Shown: positions 1 to 9,545, counted from the stretch's first letter. The stretch: DNA of 64,000 nt from Paenibacillus xylanivorans (GCF_001280595.1 NZ_LITU01000015.1:68565-132564), one strand, 5' to 3'. Program-made: numbers and translations. Notes: generated from the sequence alone by a model not told the origin.

Positions 1-74
1 CAGGGGTCAGTGAAGAGGAACAACTGTCCCAAACGGTTAAAACGACTGTGGGCTGGCTGGATACAATCAAGTAA
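1..74 (+). CDS. 3' end of an unidentified gene (partial)
   Basis: An open frame runs in from the window edge (codons in phase with position 3) and stops at TAA 72-74. The visible tail reads about 23 residues and ends VGWLDTIK. That is too little to name a family. The HAD phosphatase gene follows 60 bases later on the same strand, so they may share a transcript. Confidence 0.5.
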   Translation, partial: GVSEEEQLSQTVKTTVGWLDTIK

Positions 75-134
75 GCTGCCAGTTCAACGGTGAATGGTAC
101 CAGCCATAGCAGACGGGAACTGGAGGTGATACGT

Positions 135-920
135 ATGTCCATGCTTCAAATCCGTGGTAAGCAAGTTACCTGCCGAGGCATTCTATTTGATAAGGATGGA
201 ACGCTGTTGGATTTCTTACAGCTATGGGGGCCGTGGGCAGAGTCTTTGCTGAATCAGTTGGAATCACAACTGTCAGAGCTTGGGGCCTCGTTCACGGTGG
301 AGCGTGAGCAAGTTCTAGGTACGGTCCGCAACCGTGAAGGTCATCTGATCGGATATGATCTTCAAGGGCCATTGGCTATTGCCACGGTGGACGAGAGCAA
401 CGGTTTGCTTGCTGGGCAGTTGTATGCAGCAGGCATGCCATGGAATGAAGCAATCACTACGATCCGCCGTTTTTCCAGTGTCGCCATGGGTGAGGTAAGG
501 CAGAGAAAAAGGGCCGAACCGATGCCTGGATTAAATGCATTTTTGCAGCGTTGCCAGGAAGCATCTATTCCCATGGCAGTTGTCACTTCGGACAGCACAG
601 CTGCTGCCGAGGAACATATGGAGTGGATGGGAATCCGGCCGTATTTTACATCGATTGTAGGTAGTGACCGGGTGACTCGGGGCAAACCGGATGGAGAGGC
701 CGCAGTTCTGGCTTGCCGTGAATTACATATTCATCCTAAGGAGGTTGTCGTGATTGGTGACAGCAATGGGGATATGCAGATGGGACGTAACGCAGGGGCA
801 TCCTATATGATTGGTTTCTGTCCAGAAGTCGGGGGAAGTGACTATTTACATGAAGCCGATGACGTCATTCAGGATTATAATGAGTTGAAAATCATCTCTG
901 AACGTTCCTTACAGGGATGA
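135..920 (+). CDS. HAD-family hydrolase (phosphoglycolate phosphatase-like)
   Basis: This is a probable cytoplasmic phosphomonoesterase of 261 residues. The HAD motif I, FDKDGT, lies near residue 18 and carries the nucleophile and acid/base aspartates. Motif II is the VVTSDS segment. The lysine of motif III is in RGKPDGE, and motif IV is GDSNGDMQMG near the C-terminus. An inserted helical cap lies between motifs I and II, as in subclass I enzymes. I chose the ATG at 135 over the upstream one at 90 because a GGAGGTG sits 8 bases before it, whereas 90 has none. The sirtuin gene begins 22 bases downstream behind AAAGGAGGAG, suggesting one operon. The substrate cannot be told from the sequence. 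Confidence 0.85.
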   Translation: MSMLQIRGKQVTCRGILFDKDGTLLDFLQLWGPWAESLLNQLESQLSELGASFTVEREQVLGTVRNREGHLIGYDLQGPLAIATVDESNGLLAGQLYAAGMPWNEAITTIRRFSSVAMGEVRQRKRAEPMPGLNAFLQRCQEASIPMAVVTSDSTAAAEEHMEWMGIRPYFTSIVGSDRVTRGKPDGEAAVLACRELHIHPKEVVVIGDSNGDMQMGRNAGASYMIGFCPEVGGSDYLHEADDVIQDYNELKIISERSLQG

Positions 921-942
921 TCTCGTAAAAGGAGGAGAGAGG

Positions 943-1683
943 ATGAACGCAACAGAACAACTGGCTGCCTGGATTAGAGAAAGCTCGAACATTGTTTTTT
1001 TCGGAGGGGCCGGAACTTCAACGGAAAGCGGGATTCCCGACTTCCGCTCTGCGGCTGGCTTGTACCAGACAGAGCAGCATTCACCCTATCCACCGGAAGA
1101 GCTGCTGAGCAGACGTTTTTTTGACCAGCATGCTGATATTTTTTATGATTTTTATCGAGGCAAAATGCTTCATCCCGATGCGGCGCCCAACGGCTGCCAC
1201 CGACTTCTCGCCAGATTGGAGCAGGAAGGAAGACTTCAGGCTGTTATAACGCAAAATATCGACGGTTTGCACCAAAAGGCTGGCAGCAGCAATGTTCTTG
1301 AACTTCATGGTTCGATCCATCGTAATGCTTGTATGGATTGCAAGAGGTTCTATGCGCTGGATGATATTATTACGGCAAAGGATACGGTTCCTCGTTGCAC
1401 AGCGTGTGGTGGCGTGATCAAGCCGGATGTCGTACTGTATGAAGAAGAACTGGACCAGACGATTTTATATCGTTCGGTTGACGCACTGTCCTCGGCGGAT
1501 TTATTGCTGGTAGGTGGAACTTCACTAACCGTGTATCCTGCCGCACAATTGATTACGTATTTTCAAGGGAAACATACGGTATTGCTTAACGCTACACCTA
1601 CGGCATACGACAGGCGGGCTGATTTGCTGATTACAGACCCTATAGGTGAGGTAATGAATAAGGTGGACCAGCTTCTTGATTAA
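943..1683 (+). CDS. NAD-dependent protein deacylase (sirtuin, SIR2 family)
   Basis: This 246-residue protein removes acyl groups from lysine side chains, consuming NAD+ and giving nicotinamide and O-acyl-ADP-ribose. Visible signatures are the NAD-binding GGAGTSTESGIPDFRS near residues 21-36, QNIDGLH near residue 104, the catalytic histidine in LELHGS, and a four-cysteine zinc site (CMDC and CTAC). GGTSLTVYPAA closes the Rossmann fold. The length is normal for bacterial CobB/SrtN-type enzymes. A strong AAAGGAGGAG ribosome site precedes the ATG. It probably shares a transcript with the HAD gene. Whether it is a deacetylase or desuccinylase cannot be decided. Confidence 0.93.
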   Translation: MNATEQLAAWIRESSNIVFFGGAGTSTESGIPDFRSAAGLYQTEQHSPYPPEELLSRRFFDQHADIFYDFYRGKMLHPDAAPNGCHRLLARLEQEGRLQAVITQNIDGLHQKAGSSNVLELHGSIHRNACMDCKRFYALDDIITAKDTVPRCTACGGVIKPDVVLYEEELDQTILYRSVDALSSADLLLVGGTSLTVYPAAQLITYFQGKHTVLLNATPTAYDRRADLLITDPIGEVMNKVDQLLD

Positions 1684-1768
1684 ACGTAAGTCAACATTGT
1701 CCGAATAACCGCATTCTCCGGCATACGGACCGGGTACTAGAGGCGGAACCTGGGGAAAGAAGGGATTC

Positions 1769-2779
1769 ATGATGGTCTACGTAGCCAGCGATGCACGCTA
1801 CGAAACAATGAAATACAACCGCGTTGGACGTTCAGGTTTGAAACTGCCAGCGATTTCACTTGGGTTATGGCATAATTTTGGTGGCATTAATAATGCGGAG
1901 AACGGCCGAAAAATGATTACCCGTTCGTTTGATCTGGGCATTACGCATTTTGATCTTGCCAACAATTATGGTCCGCCGGCAGGTTCGGCAGAGCAGTTAT
2001 TCGGTCAGGTACTGGCACAGGATCTGAAGCCATATCGAGATGAACTCGTCATCTCGACCAAAGCCGGGTACTATATGTGGCCTGGACCTTACGGTGAATG
2101 GGGTTCTCGTAAAAACCTTGTTTCCAGTCTCAATCAGAGCTTGAAGCGCATGGGTCTCGATTACGTAGACATCTTTTATTCTCATCGTTATGATCCCGAA
2201 ACATCTCTGGAAGAAACGATGATGGCGCTGGACCATATTGTTCGTTCCGGCAAAGCTTTGTATGTCGGCATCTCCAATTATCCTGCAGAACAGACAAAGC
2301 AGGCGGCCGAGATTCTCAAAGGCTTGGGTACACCTCTGTTGATTCATCAACCCAAATATTCAATGCTGGATCGCTGGATTGAGGATGGGCTGCAGGATGT
2401 ACTTGATGAGTATGGAACAGGCAGTATCGCTTTTTGTCCATTGGCACAAGGCGTGCTCACCAACAAATATCTGAACGGTATTCCGGAAGATTCACGAGCC
2501 AAGGGCCCGTCTGTATTCCTGAATGAGAACAACATCTCGCCAGAGACATTACGCAAAGTACGTGCTCTGAACCAGATTGCAGCATCGCGTGGTCAGAGTC
2601 TGGCCCAATTTGCGCTCGCCTGGGTATTGCGTGATGGCAAGGTGACTTCTGCACTGATTGGTGCAAGCCGTCCTTCGCAGATTGAAGAGAACGTGGCTGC
2701 TCTTAGCCAGTTGGAATTCTCTACAGAAGAATTGGAGCGCATTGAATCGATACTTCGTCCGGAACCGATTGACAAATAG
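1769..2779 (+). CDS. aldo/keto reductase (YghZ/GprA-like)
   Basis: This is an NADPH-dependent reductase of 336 residues with the (beta/alpha)8 aldo/keto reductase fold. The catalytic tetrad can be picked out: Asp and Tyr in the DLANNYGPP segment, Lys in ISTKAGY, and His in YSHRYD. The nucleotide-binding end carries ALIGASRPSQIEENV. The WHNFGG start and GPPAGSAEQLFG resemble the L-glyceraldehyde-3-phosphate reductase group, for which detoxification of methylglyoxal or triose aldehydes is described. The ATG at 1769 is preceded by GAAAGAAGGG. The extra 14 or so residues before MKYNRVGRSG are slightly long for the family, so the ATG at about 1808 is an alternative start. Confidence 0.9.
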   Translation: MMVYVASDARYETMKYNRVGRSGLKLPAISLGLWHNFGGINNAENGRKMITRSFDLGITHFDLANNYGPPAGSAEQLFGQVLAQDLKPYRDELVISTKAGYYMWPGPYGEWGSRKNLVSSLNQSLKRMGLDYVDIFYSHRYDPETSLEETMMALDHIVRSGKALYVGISNYPAEQTKQAAEILKGLGTPLLIHQPKYSMLDRWIEDGLQDVLDEYGTGSIAFCPLAQGVLTNKYLNGIPEDSRAKGPSVFLNENNISPETLRKVRALNQIAASRGQSLAQFALAWVLRDGKVTSALIGASRPSQIEENVAALSQLEFSTEELERIESILRPEPIDK

Positions 2780-2825
2780 TTATCATTTTTCAACACGTGA
2801 TGAAAAACTCAAATAAATAAAGTTC

Positions 2826-2868
2826 AAAAGGTGCATCTTAGCCATAATGGCGGGATGCACCTTTTTTG
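2826..2868. terminator. bidirectional rho-independent terminator
   Basis: A 12-bp stem (AAAAGGTGCATC with GATGCACCTTTT) is flanked by T on one side and A on the other. It can end both the aldo/keto reductase unit on + and the AraC gene on -. Confidence 0.9.
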
Positions 2869-2920
2869 TCCCTTATTCTTCAGACCTAGGAGGTAGAAGA
2901 TTCTGCTTTTGATCATAGGG

Positions 2921-3883
2921 TTATCGATGATTAGGCGGTACTTGGCGTGTCCCTTGCGTTTGCGGCCTTTTAAGAATGTTCTCCCGGTAAAGGCTGGGAG
3001 CTTCACCGTGGAATCGCTTGAACTGTTTGGAGAAATACAGCGCATCTGGTAACCCTACAGAGGCAGATACCTGTTCAATGGACAGGTCAGGACGTTCCCG
3101 TAGCAACTGGCGTGATTTGTCAATCCGAAGTTTAAGCAGGTAGGTAACTGGTGATAGTCCGGTTTCCTGTTTGAATATGCGGGACAGATACGCCCGGTTA
3201 TAGCCAAGACTGGCCGACATTTGCTCAATCGAGACAGGGTAGGCATATTGGGTAGACATATATTGAATCATCTGTTTCACCGTTCGTCGTATTGAAGATT
3301 CACCTGGTATTAAGGTTTGGCCCTGAGAAAGGTGATTTTGTGCCTCGGCTAGAATCATATATAACGTACCGAGTGATGTAAAATGAGAGCTTTCTTTCCG
3401 CTCGGCAAAAGCCATCTGCATCACAGATAACCAATCCGAAATGCCACAAGATGGTCCGGCATGAAAGACGGATTTCTCAGGACGGAATCCTGCTTCCTCT
3501 GTATGCTTCGAAGCCTGACTGCCAGTAAAGGCCATCCAACGGTATTGCCAGGGATGACGGGCATGGGATTGGTAGCTTACAAGCTGCCCCGGATGAATGA
3601 GGAAACAATCTCCTGCGGATAGCTCGTAGGTATGCAGTTCAGTACGGAACGTACCGGCCCCTTTTTCTACATAATGCAATAGATAATAATCGTATAGCTT
3701 CGGTCCAAGGGCATGACCGGGGAGGGTTTGGCTTGCACCTGCAAAGAGGACATGCAAAGCTCCTTTTTCATAATAGACAGGATTGGAGGCAACCGAGTAG
3801 CTGAGTGCTCCGCTTTTGCCCGAGGCTTCCAGCGTGCGTTCAGCTGGTGAACCCGTTGCACCTTCCTTACGTTGTTCAGTCAT
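2921..3883 (-). CDS. AraC-family transcriptional regulator, divergent from galKET
   Basis: This is a 320-residue DNA-binding regulator. The N-terminal half is a cupin-type sugar-sensing domain (HVLFAGASQTLPGHALGP and LSAGDCFLIHPGQLVSY). The C-terminal 100 residues hold two helix-turn-helix motifs of the AraC/XylS type (SIEQMSASLGYNRAYLSRIFKQ and IEQVSASVGLPDALYFSKQFKR). I chose the ATG at 3883 because AAGGAAAGGA lies just upstream, unlike the longer frame from 3973. It lies head to head with galK across 156 bases, so it is a likely galactose-responsive regulator of galKET; that is inference from position. The C-terminus is followed by a shared bidirectional terminator. Confidence 0.88.
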   Translation of the reverse strand: MTEQRKEGATGSPAERTLEASGKSGALSYSVASNPVYYEKGALHVLFAGASQTLPGHALGPKLYDYYLLHYVEKGAGTFRTELHTYELSAGDCFLIHPGQLVSYQSHARHPWQYRWMAFTGSQASKHTEEAGFRPEKSVFHAGPSCGISDWLSVMQMAFAERKESSHFTSLGTLYMILAEAQNHLSQGQTLIPGESSIRRTVKQMIQYMSTQYAYPVSIEQMSASLGYNRAYLSRIFKQETGLSPVTYLLKLRIDKSRQLLRERPDLSIEQVSASVGLPDALYFSKQFKRFHGEAPSLYRENILKRPQTQGTRQVPPNHR

Positions 3884-3967
3884 GATGACATTCCTTTCCT
3901 TGCTTGATGTTGCATTCATTATACGTCGAAAGGTCACATTTATCCATATGGAACACACATGGTTGCA

Positions 3968-3996
3968 TTTCAAGGGGGACCGCCTTCTTGTATAAT
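3968..3996 (+). promoter_or_regulatory. probable sigma-A promoter of galKET
   Basis: A perfect TATAAT at 3991-3996 follows a weak -35 (TTTCAA, 3968-3973) at 17 bases. A poor -35 beside a perfect -10 fits activator dependence, and the AraC gene is divergent. Confidence 0.6.
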
Positions 3997-4039
3997 AACA
4001 TTAAGAAAACCAACAACATTGAGATGAGGTGCAGCAGCA

Positions 4040-5221
4040 ATGAACATAAATGAATTGAAACAAAAGTTTATTGACAAGTACGGTGAGAGTGGAGCGGACA
4101 TCCGTGTGTTCCATGCCCCTGGGCGCGTGAATTTGATCGGTGAGCACATTGACTACAACGGTGGATACGTGCTTCCGGCAGCGCTTGAATTCGGCACCAC
4201 TTTGATTATCCGTGAGCGTGAGGACAATAAGTTACAGTTGGCTTCCACCAATATGTCCTATGAAGGAACGCTGGATACGTCTTCTATTGGCAAAGAGAAA
4301 ACAGGGGAATGGACGGATTACCCGGTCGGCGTCATGGTTGAACTGCAAGGCAAAGGCGTGAAAGTAACCAAGGGTTATGACTTCCTCTACCATGGAGAAA
4401 TTCCGAATGGCGCAGGACTTTCCTCTTCCGCATCGCTAGAGGTTCTTACCGGGTTTGCCATCCAGTCGCTCGAGGGTGTAAATGATATCGATACGGTTCA
4501 ACTGGCGCTTCTGTCCCAAAAGGCGGAGAACGAATTCGTCGGTGTTAACTGCGGCATCATGGATCAGTTCGCTGTAGCCAATGGCGCGGAGGATCATGCG
4601 ATCCTGCTGATGTGTGACACCCTTGAGTATGAAAAAGTACCATTCCGTACCGGCGCCTATAAGCTGGTCATAGGTAACACGAACAAACGCCGCGGTTTGG
4701 TGGACTCGGCTTACAATGAACGGCGCTCTCAATGTGAGCAGGCACTTGCCATTTTGAAAGAACAACTGCCAGCGCTGAACTACCTGGCGCAACTTACACC
4801 TGAACAGTTCATCACACTGCAGGATCATATCAAGGATGAGAAGGTAAGACAGCGTGCCCAGCACGTGGTGGAAGAGAATGCACGTGTACTTGCATCCGTG
4901 GATGCCCTGCGTGATAACGATCTGGAAACCTTCGGCAAGCTGATGAATGCATCTCATGAATCGCTTCGTTATCTCTATGAAGTGAGCTGCGAAGAGCTGG
5001 ATGTGATGGTAGAGGAAGCACAGCGGATTCCGGGGACACTTGGGGCACGCATGACTGGAGCGGGATTCGGCGGATGTACGGTATCCCTTGTCCATGAGGA
5101 CGATGTGGAGCGTTTTGTAAGCGAAGTTGGAGCAGCATATGAAGCACGCACCAGTCTCAAAGGCGAGTTCTATGTATGCGGAGTGGGCGACGGCGTTAAA
5201 GAATTGAAGGAGGCGAAGTAA
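4040..5221 (+). CDS. galK: galactokinase
   Basis: GalK phosphorylates alpha-D-galactose at C1 with ATP, the first step of the Leloir pathway in the cytoplasm. The 393-residue length is standard. The galactose-binding signature GRVNLIGEHIDYNGG is at residues 28-42. The GHMP-kinase ATP loop GAGLSSSASLEV follows, then the segment GVNCGIMDQF with the catalytic Asp, and the C-terminal glycine motif MTGAGFGGC. GAGATGAGGTG lies upstream of the ATG. The stop codon is one base from the start of galE, whose ribosome site (GGAGG) is inside the end of galK, so the two are translationally coupled. Confidence 0.97.
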   Translation: MNINELKQKFIDKYGESGADIRVFHAPGRVNLIGEHIDYNGGYVLPAALEFGTTLIIREREDNKLQLASTNMSYEGTLDTSSIGKEKTGEWTDYPVGVMVELQGKGVKVTKGYDFLYHGEIPNGAGLSSSASLEVLTGFAIQSLEGVNDIDTVQLALLSQKAENEFVGVNCGIMDQFAVANGAEDHAILLMCDTLEYEKVPFRTGAYKLVIGNTNKRRGLVDSAYNERRSQCEQALAILKEQLPALNYLAQLTPEQFITLQDHIKDEKVRQRAQHVVEENARVLASVDALRDNDLETFGKLMNASHESLRYLYEVSCEELDVMVEEAQRIPGTLGARMTGAGFGGCTVSLVHEDDVERFVSEVGAAYEARTSLKGEFYVCGVGDGVKELKEAK

Positions 5222-5222
5222 G

Positions 5223-6212
5223 ATGGCAATTTTGGTGACAGGTGGAGCAGGATATATTGGTTCTCATACGGTAGCGGCTTTGTTGGAGCGTGGCGAAGAG
5301 GTTGTCGTTCTGGATAACTTGCAGACAGGGCATCGTGAAGCTCTGCTGGGTGGGAAATTGTATGAAGGAGATCTGCGTGACAAGGAACTTCTGGCGAAGC
5401 TGTTCGCTGAGAATTCCATCGATGCAGTCATTCACTTTGCAGCCAACTCACTTGTTGGCGAGAGCATGAAAGATCCCGTGAAATACTATGATAATAACGT
5501 ATTTGGCACATTGTGCCTGCTGGAAGCGATGAATGCAGCGAATGTACGTCGCATCGTCTTCTCCTCTACAGCTGCTACTTACGGCGAACCGGAGAAAGTG
5601 CCGATTGAAGAGAGCGACCGCACAGAGCCTACGAACGTATACGGCGAAACCAAGCTGATGATGGAGCGCATGATGTCCTGGTTCGATAAAGTACAGGAAA
5701 TCAAATACGTTTCCCTGCGTTACTTCAATGCAGCCGGAGCCCATGATAGCGGCAAAATCGGTGAAGATCACCAGCCAGAGAGCCATCTCATTCCACTCGT
5801 GCTGCAAACGGCGTTAAAACAACGTCCACACATTGCCGTGTTCGGTGACGATTACGCGACAGAAGACGGAACCTGTGTACGTGATTACATCCACGTAAGT
5901 GATCTGGCAGACGCGCATCTGCGTGCTGTAGACTATCTCCTTAAAGGTGAGAACAGCAACGTGTTCAACCTGGGTAACGGTCAAGGCTTCTCCGTTAAAC
6001 AGGTTATCGAGACAGCTAAGAAAGTAACCGGACTGGACATTCCGGTTGTACAGGAACCACGTCGTGCGGGTGATCCGGCCGTGCTGGTGGCTTCGTCTGC
6101 CAAAGCAAGATCCGTATTGGGCTGGAACCCGAAATGGACGAATCTCGAAGATGTCATTCAAAGCGCATGGAGCTGGCACCAGTCTCATCCTGACGGTTAC
6201 GGAAAAAACTAG
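5223..6212 (+). CDS. galE: UDP-glucose 4-epimerase
   Basis: GalE interconverts UDP-galactose and UDP-glucose with tightly bound NAD+. The 329 residues form an extended short-chain dehydrogenase fold. The N-terminal NAD-binding loop is TGGAGYIGSHT, the catalytic Ser lies in FSSTAATYG, and the Tyr-x3-Lys pair is YGETK. RYFNAAGA and the C-terminal RRAGDPA substrate-binding segment are also present. It is second in galKET, one base after galK. Besides galactose breakdown it can supply UDP-galactose for wall polymers. Confidence 0.97.
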   Translation: MAILVTGGAGYIGSHTVAALLERGEEVVVLDNLQTGHREALLGGKLYEGDLRDKELLAKLFAENSIDAVIHFAANSLVGESMKDPVKYYDNNVFGTLCLLEAMNAANVRRIVFSSTAATYGEPEKVPIEESDRTEPTNVYGETKLMMERMMSWFDKVQEIKYVSLRYFNAAGAHDSGKIGEDHQPESHLIPLVLQTALKQRPHIAVFGDDYATEDGTCVRDYIHVSDLADAHLRAVDYLLKGENSNVFNLGNGQGFSVKQVIETAKKVTGLDIPVVQEPRRAGDPAVLVASSAKARSVLGWNPKWTNLEDVIQSAWSWHQSHPDGYGKN

Positions 6213-6227
6213 GAGGCGAACATCGAT

Positions 6228-7823
6228 ATGTCACAGACTCATATTGCAGCAGGTGCCACAGAGCGGACACCGGAGCAGCAGGAAGCACTGCATGCCATTG
6301 AACGTCTGGTAGCATTTGCCTTGCAGAACAAGCTCATCGAAGAAGCGGATCGGGATTACAGCCGTAATCTGCTGCTGGAACAGTTCGGATTCTCTGAACC
6401 GTTTGCCGGAGTATTGAACGAGACGGTTTTGGACGGACCACAACCACTGCTGGATACGCTGATTGATTATGGATTTGAAATTGGACTTATCCCTGAAAAT
6501 ACCGACACGTACCGTGATTTGCTTGATGCCAAAATTATGGGTCAATTAATGGCTCGTCCATCCGAGGTGGTGCGCGCATTCCGTCATACGGAGCAGACCG
6601 AAGGCATTGAAGCGGCTACTTCCCAATTTTATGAGCTTTCGATTCACTCCAACTACATTCGGATGGACCGTATCTCCAAGAATGTGTACTGGATGCAGGA
6701 TACAGCTTATGGCGATATGGAGATTACAATTAACCTGTCCAAGCCGGAGAAAAGTCCGAAAGAAATCGCGATGGCGAAGTTGCTTCCGCCTCCGGTGTAT
6801 CCAAAGTGCCAACTTTGTCGTGAAAATGTGGGCTATGCCGGTCGGGTCAACCACCCGGCTCGTCAAAACCTGCGTGTCATTCCATTGGAATTAAACGGCG
6901 AACCTTGGTTCTTCCAGTACTCGCCATACGTTTATTACAACGAGCACTGTATTATTTTCCATCACGATCATGTGCCGATGAAATTGACCAAGGACACGCT
7001 GCGCAGGCTGCTGGCCTTCGTGGGGGAGTATCCGCATTACTTTATCGGTTCAAATGCCGATCTGCCCATCGTTGGCGGCTCCATCCTGACACATGACCAT
7101 TTCCAGGGTGGACGTCATACCTTTGCCATTCAAAATGCGAAGCCCGAGGCGGTGTTCCGCCATGCAGGTTCGCCGGGGCTTACGCTTAGTCTTGTGAAAT
7201 GGCCGATGTCCGTACTGCGGCTGGCTTCACATGATCCGGCTGAGTTGCTTGAAGCGGGTAATGCTGTTTATGAAGCGTGGAAGGTGTACAGTGATTCTAC
7301 GGTGGAGATCGAGGCATTTAGTGAGATTGACGGAGAGCAAATTCCACACAATACAGTTACACCAATCGTTCGTCGCAGTGCAGACGGTGGATATGAGATG
7401 GACCTCGTTCTGCGGAACAATCGCACGAATGATGAACATCCTGAAGGGATTTTTCACCCGCACCGAGAAATGCATCATTTGAAGAAGGAGAACATTGGTC
7501 TCATCGAAGTGATGGGACTTGCCATCCTGCCGGGTCGTTTGAAAGAAGAGTTGGACAGCATCGCGGATATTCTCTCTGGGGATACCAAGCTTGCTGAAGC
7601 AGCCAAAGCCTCCGAACATGTGTTGAACAAACATCTAGGTTGGGCAGAAGAATTGATCGAACGTTTTGGTACCAACCTGAACAAGGAGCAGGCCGTTACG
7701 CTTGTCCAACAGGAAGTAGGCCTGAAATTCGCCGAGATTCTGGAGCATGCAGGTGTCTACAAATATGATGAGGCAGGGCGTCAAGCCTTCCGACGTTTCG
7801 TGGTCAGCATGGGATACAACTGA
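6228..7823 (+). CDS. galT: UDP-glucose-hexose-1-phosphate uridylyltransferase (class II GalT)
   Basis: GalT transfers UMP from UDP-glucose to galactose-1-phosphate. At 531 residues this is the long Firmicute type, distinct from the 350-residue E. coli enzyme. The C-x2-C pair in CQLCREN, the FQYSPYVYYNEHCI segment and GGSILTHDHFQGGRH, which holds the histidine motif of the nucleotidyl transfer site, are visible. It starts 15 bases after galE behind AGGAGGCGA and ends the operon at a strong hairpin. Class II assignment rests on length and these motifs. Confidence 0.95.
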   Translation: MSQTHIAAGATERTPEQQEALHAIERLVAFALQNKLIEEADRDYSRNLLLEQFGFSEPFAGVLNETVLDGPQPLLDTLIDYGFEIGLIPENTDTYRDLLDAKIMGQLMARPSEVVRAFRHTEQTEGIEAATSQFYELSIHSNYIRMDRISKNVYWMQDTAYGDMEITINLSKPEKSPKEIAMAKLLPPPVYPKCQLCRENVGYAGRVNHPARQNLRVIPLELNGEPWFFQYSPYVYYNEHCIIFHHDHVPMKLTKDTLRRLLAFVGEYPHYFIGSNADLPIVGGSILTHDHFQGGRHTFAIQNAKPEAVFRHAGSPGLTLSLVKWPMSVLRLASHDPAELLEAGNAVYEAWKVYSDSTVEIEAFSEIDGEQIPHNTVTPIVRRSADGGYEMDLVLRNNRTNDEHPEGIFHPHREMHHLKKENIGLIEVMGLAILPGRLKEELDSIADILSGDTKLAEAAKASEHVLNKHLGWAEELIERFGTNLNKEQAVTLVQQEVGLKFAEILEHAGVYKYDEAGRQAFRRFVVSMGYN

Positions 7824-7834
7824 ATAAACATGTA

Positions 7835-7880
7835 AAACGAAGAGCACCAGCTCATATAAGGGCTGGTGTTCTTCGTTTGT
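7835..7880 (+). terminator. rho-independent terminator after galT
   Basis: A 17-bp stem with one mismatch (AAACGAAGAGCACCAGC with GCTGGTGTTCTTCGTTT) starts 12 bases after the galT stop. The run of T is short but ends in GTTTGTTT. Confidence 0.85.
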
Positions 7881-7952
7881 TTGACATGAAAATTGAAACG
7901 GAGTCGTTGACAAGTGGTTGTATCCCTTTAGCCTGAACTGGCCTGAACTCAT

Positions 7953-8249
7953 ATGACGGAGTGTTTCGGGCAGAGGGAGTTTCTGCTCCAACCGCAAACG
8001 AGCGGGACGATTATGGATCCGCGTAAATGGGAGGTCGTCGGGAAGGATGAGGAATTTATCGCCAGTATGGGCTGGAGCGGAAAAACCATCGGTGCGGCTG
8101 TCATTGTGGATGTGGAAGAATGCTTTATTCATTGTCCGCGAGCATTCAAATAGGCCGCTTTATGGTCGTCTGAGACATGGGTAGATAAGGAAAGCTTGCC
8201 TTCAACCAGTGTGAAATGTTCCGTGCACACTTGCAAATCAACGGGTTGA
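7953..8249 (+). pseudogene. remnant of a pyridoxamine-5'-phosphate-oxidase-like flavoprotein
   Basis: The 66 codons from 7953 read like the C-terminal part of the FMN-binding PPOX-like family (REFLLQ, then VDVEECFIHCPRAFK). The same frame continues past a TAG at 8151-8153 as AALWSSETWVDKESLPS, which matches the expected SxLW...W tail of that family, up to TGA 8247-8249. The N-terminal half is missing and no ribosome site precedes the ATG. I read this as a decaying gene with a nonsense mutation and 5' deletion. The family name comes from memory of the HC.(A/R)...LW pattern. Confidence 0.6.
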
Positions 8250-8271
8250 TATAAAGTGAGTGGCTATCGAT

Positions 8272-8300
8272 TTGTTTTTGTACAAACGGGGTACTATAAT
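8272..8300 (+). promoter_or_regulatory. sigma-A promoter of the alcohol dehydrogenase gene
   Basis: TTGTTT (8272-8277), a 17-base spacer and a perfect TATAAT (8295-8300) end 45 bases before the start codon. Confidence 0.75.
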
Positions 8301-8345
8301 TGGAGTTGCACTAAAATATGAATCTCCATTGGAGGCGACATAGAT

Positions 8346-9509
8346 ATGAGATCTTTTCAATTTTATAATCCAACCCGATTGATTTTCGGTAAAGGTCAGC
8401 TGGAAGCATTGAAAACCGAAGTACCGAAATACGGCAAGCGGGTTCTGCTTGTATATGGTGGCGGAAGTATCAAACGCAGCGGTTTGTACGACCAGGTTAT
8501 CGGACTACTCAAGGAAGTTGGAGCTGAAGTTACGGAGCTGGCTGGTGTGGAACCGAACCCGCGTCTTTCGACTGTGCATAAAGGGGTAGACCTCTGCAAA
8601 ACGAACAACATTGAACTGATCCTCGCTGTAGGTGGCGGCAGCGTACTGGATTGTGCCAAGGCAATTGCCGTAGGTGCCAAGTATGATGGCGACATGTGGG
8701 ACTTTGCTCAGCGTAAAGCCGTTGCACAGGATGCTCTTCCGCTCGGTACCGTGTTGACAATGGCTGCAACCGGTTCGGAAATGAACTCCGGTTCGGTTAT
8801 CACGAATCAGGATACACAGGAAAAGTTGGGCTGGGGCAGCGCGTATTCGTTCCCTGCGTTCTCGATCCTTGATCCGGTAAATACATATACCGTTCCTCTG
8901 GACCAAACGGTTTATGGCATGGTGGATATGATGTCCCACGTACTGGAGCATTACTTCCACTTGGATGCCAACACACCGGTTCAGCTCGGGTTCTGTGAGA
9001 CGATTCTGCGCACGGTTATGGATGCAGCGCCTCGTCTGGTTGAAGACCTGGAGAATTATGAGCTGCGTGAAACCATTCTGTACTGCGGAACGATGGCATT
9101 GAACGGCGTACTGAACATGGGTCTCGCTGGTGACTGGGCTACTCATAATATCGAACACGCGGTATCCGCAGTATATGATATTCCACATGGCGGAGGATTG
9201 GCGATTCTGTTCCCGCACTGGATGAAGCACAATCTGGACGTAAATGTGGATCGTTTCAAACGTCTGGCGATCAATGTGTTCGAAGTTAACCCTGAAGGTA
9301 AATCGGACAAACAGATTGCAGAAGAAGGCATTGAAGCGTTGAGCAAATTCTGGACATCCATTGGTGCTCCTAACCGTCTGGCTGATTATGATATCGATGA
9401 CAGCCAAATCGAAGTTATGGCTGATAAAGCTATGCTCTTCGGCCCATTTGGTAACTTCAAAAAATTGCAGCGTGAAGATGTTGTATCCATCTACAAGGCT
9501 TCTCTGTAA
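8346..9509 (+). CDS. iron-containing alcohol dehydrogenase (YugJ/BdhA-like)
   Basis: This 387-residue, probably NADPH-dependent enzyme reduces aldehydes to alcohols such as butanol. The dinucleotide-binding [16 protein letters not shown] is near residue 100. The metal site uses an aspartate near residue 190 and histidines in [10 protein letters not shown] and [13 protein letters not shown]. The nicotinamide-facing [15 protein letters not shown] is intact. It stands alone between its own promoter and terminator, with GGAGG upstream of the ATG. The family has very broad substrates, so the physiological role is open; fermentative redox balance is a reasonable guess. Confidence 0.92.
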   Translation: MRSFQFYNPTRLIFGKGQLEALKTEVPKYGKRVLLVYGGGSIKRSGLYDQVIGLLKEVGAEVTELAGVEPNPRLSTVHKGVDLCKTNNIELILAVGGGSVLDCAKAIAVGAKYDGDMWDFAQRKAVAQDALPLGTVLTMAATGSEMNSGSVITNQDTQEKLGWGSAYSFPAFSILDPVNTYTVPLDQTVYGMVDMMSHVLEHYFHLDANTPVQLGFCETILRTVMDAAPRLVEDLENYELRETILYCGTMALNGVLNMGLAGDWATHNIEHAVSAVYDIPHGGGLAILFPHWMKHNLDVNVDRFKRLAINVFEVNPEGKSDKQIAEEGIEALSKFWTSIGAPNRLADYDIDDSQIEVMADKAMLFGPFGNFKKLQREDVVSIYKASL

Positions 9510-9545
9510 AATTAAAACATGAAGGCACAGTAATGTGTTCTCTGG

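Noticed and set aside
4436..5095. 219-residue frame antisense to galK
   Set aside because: It is a mirror of a well-conserved gene, with no start signals and Cys/His-rich noise composition.
8505..9407. 300-residue frame antisense to the alcohol dehydrogenase gene
   Set aside because: It is a shadow frame caused by codon bias of the real gene; no ribosome site.
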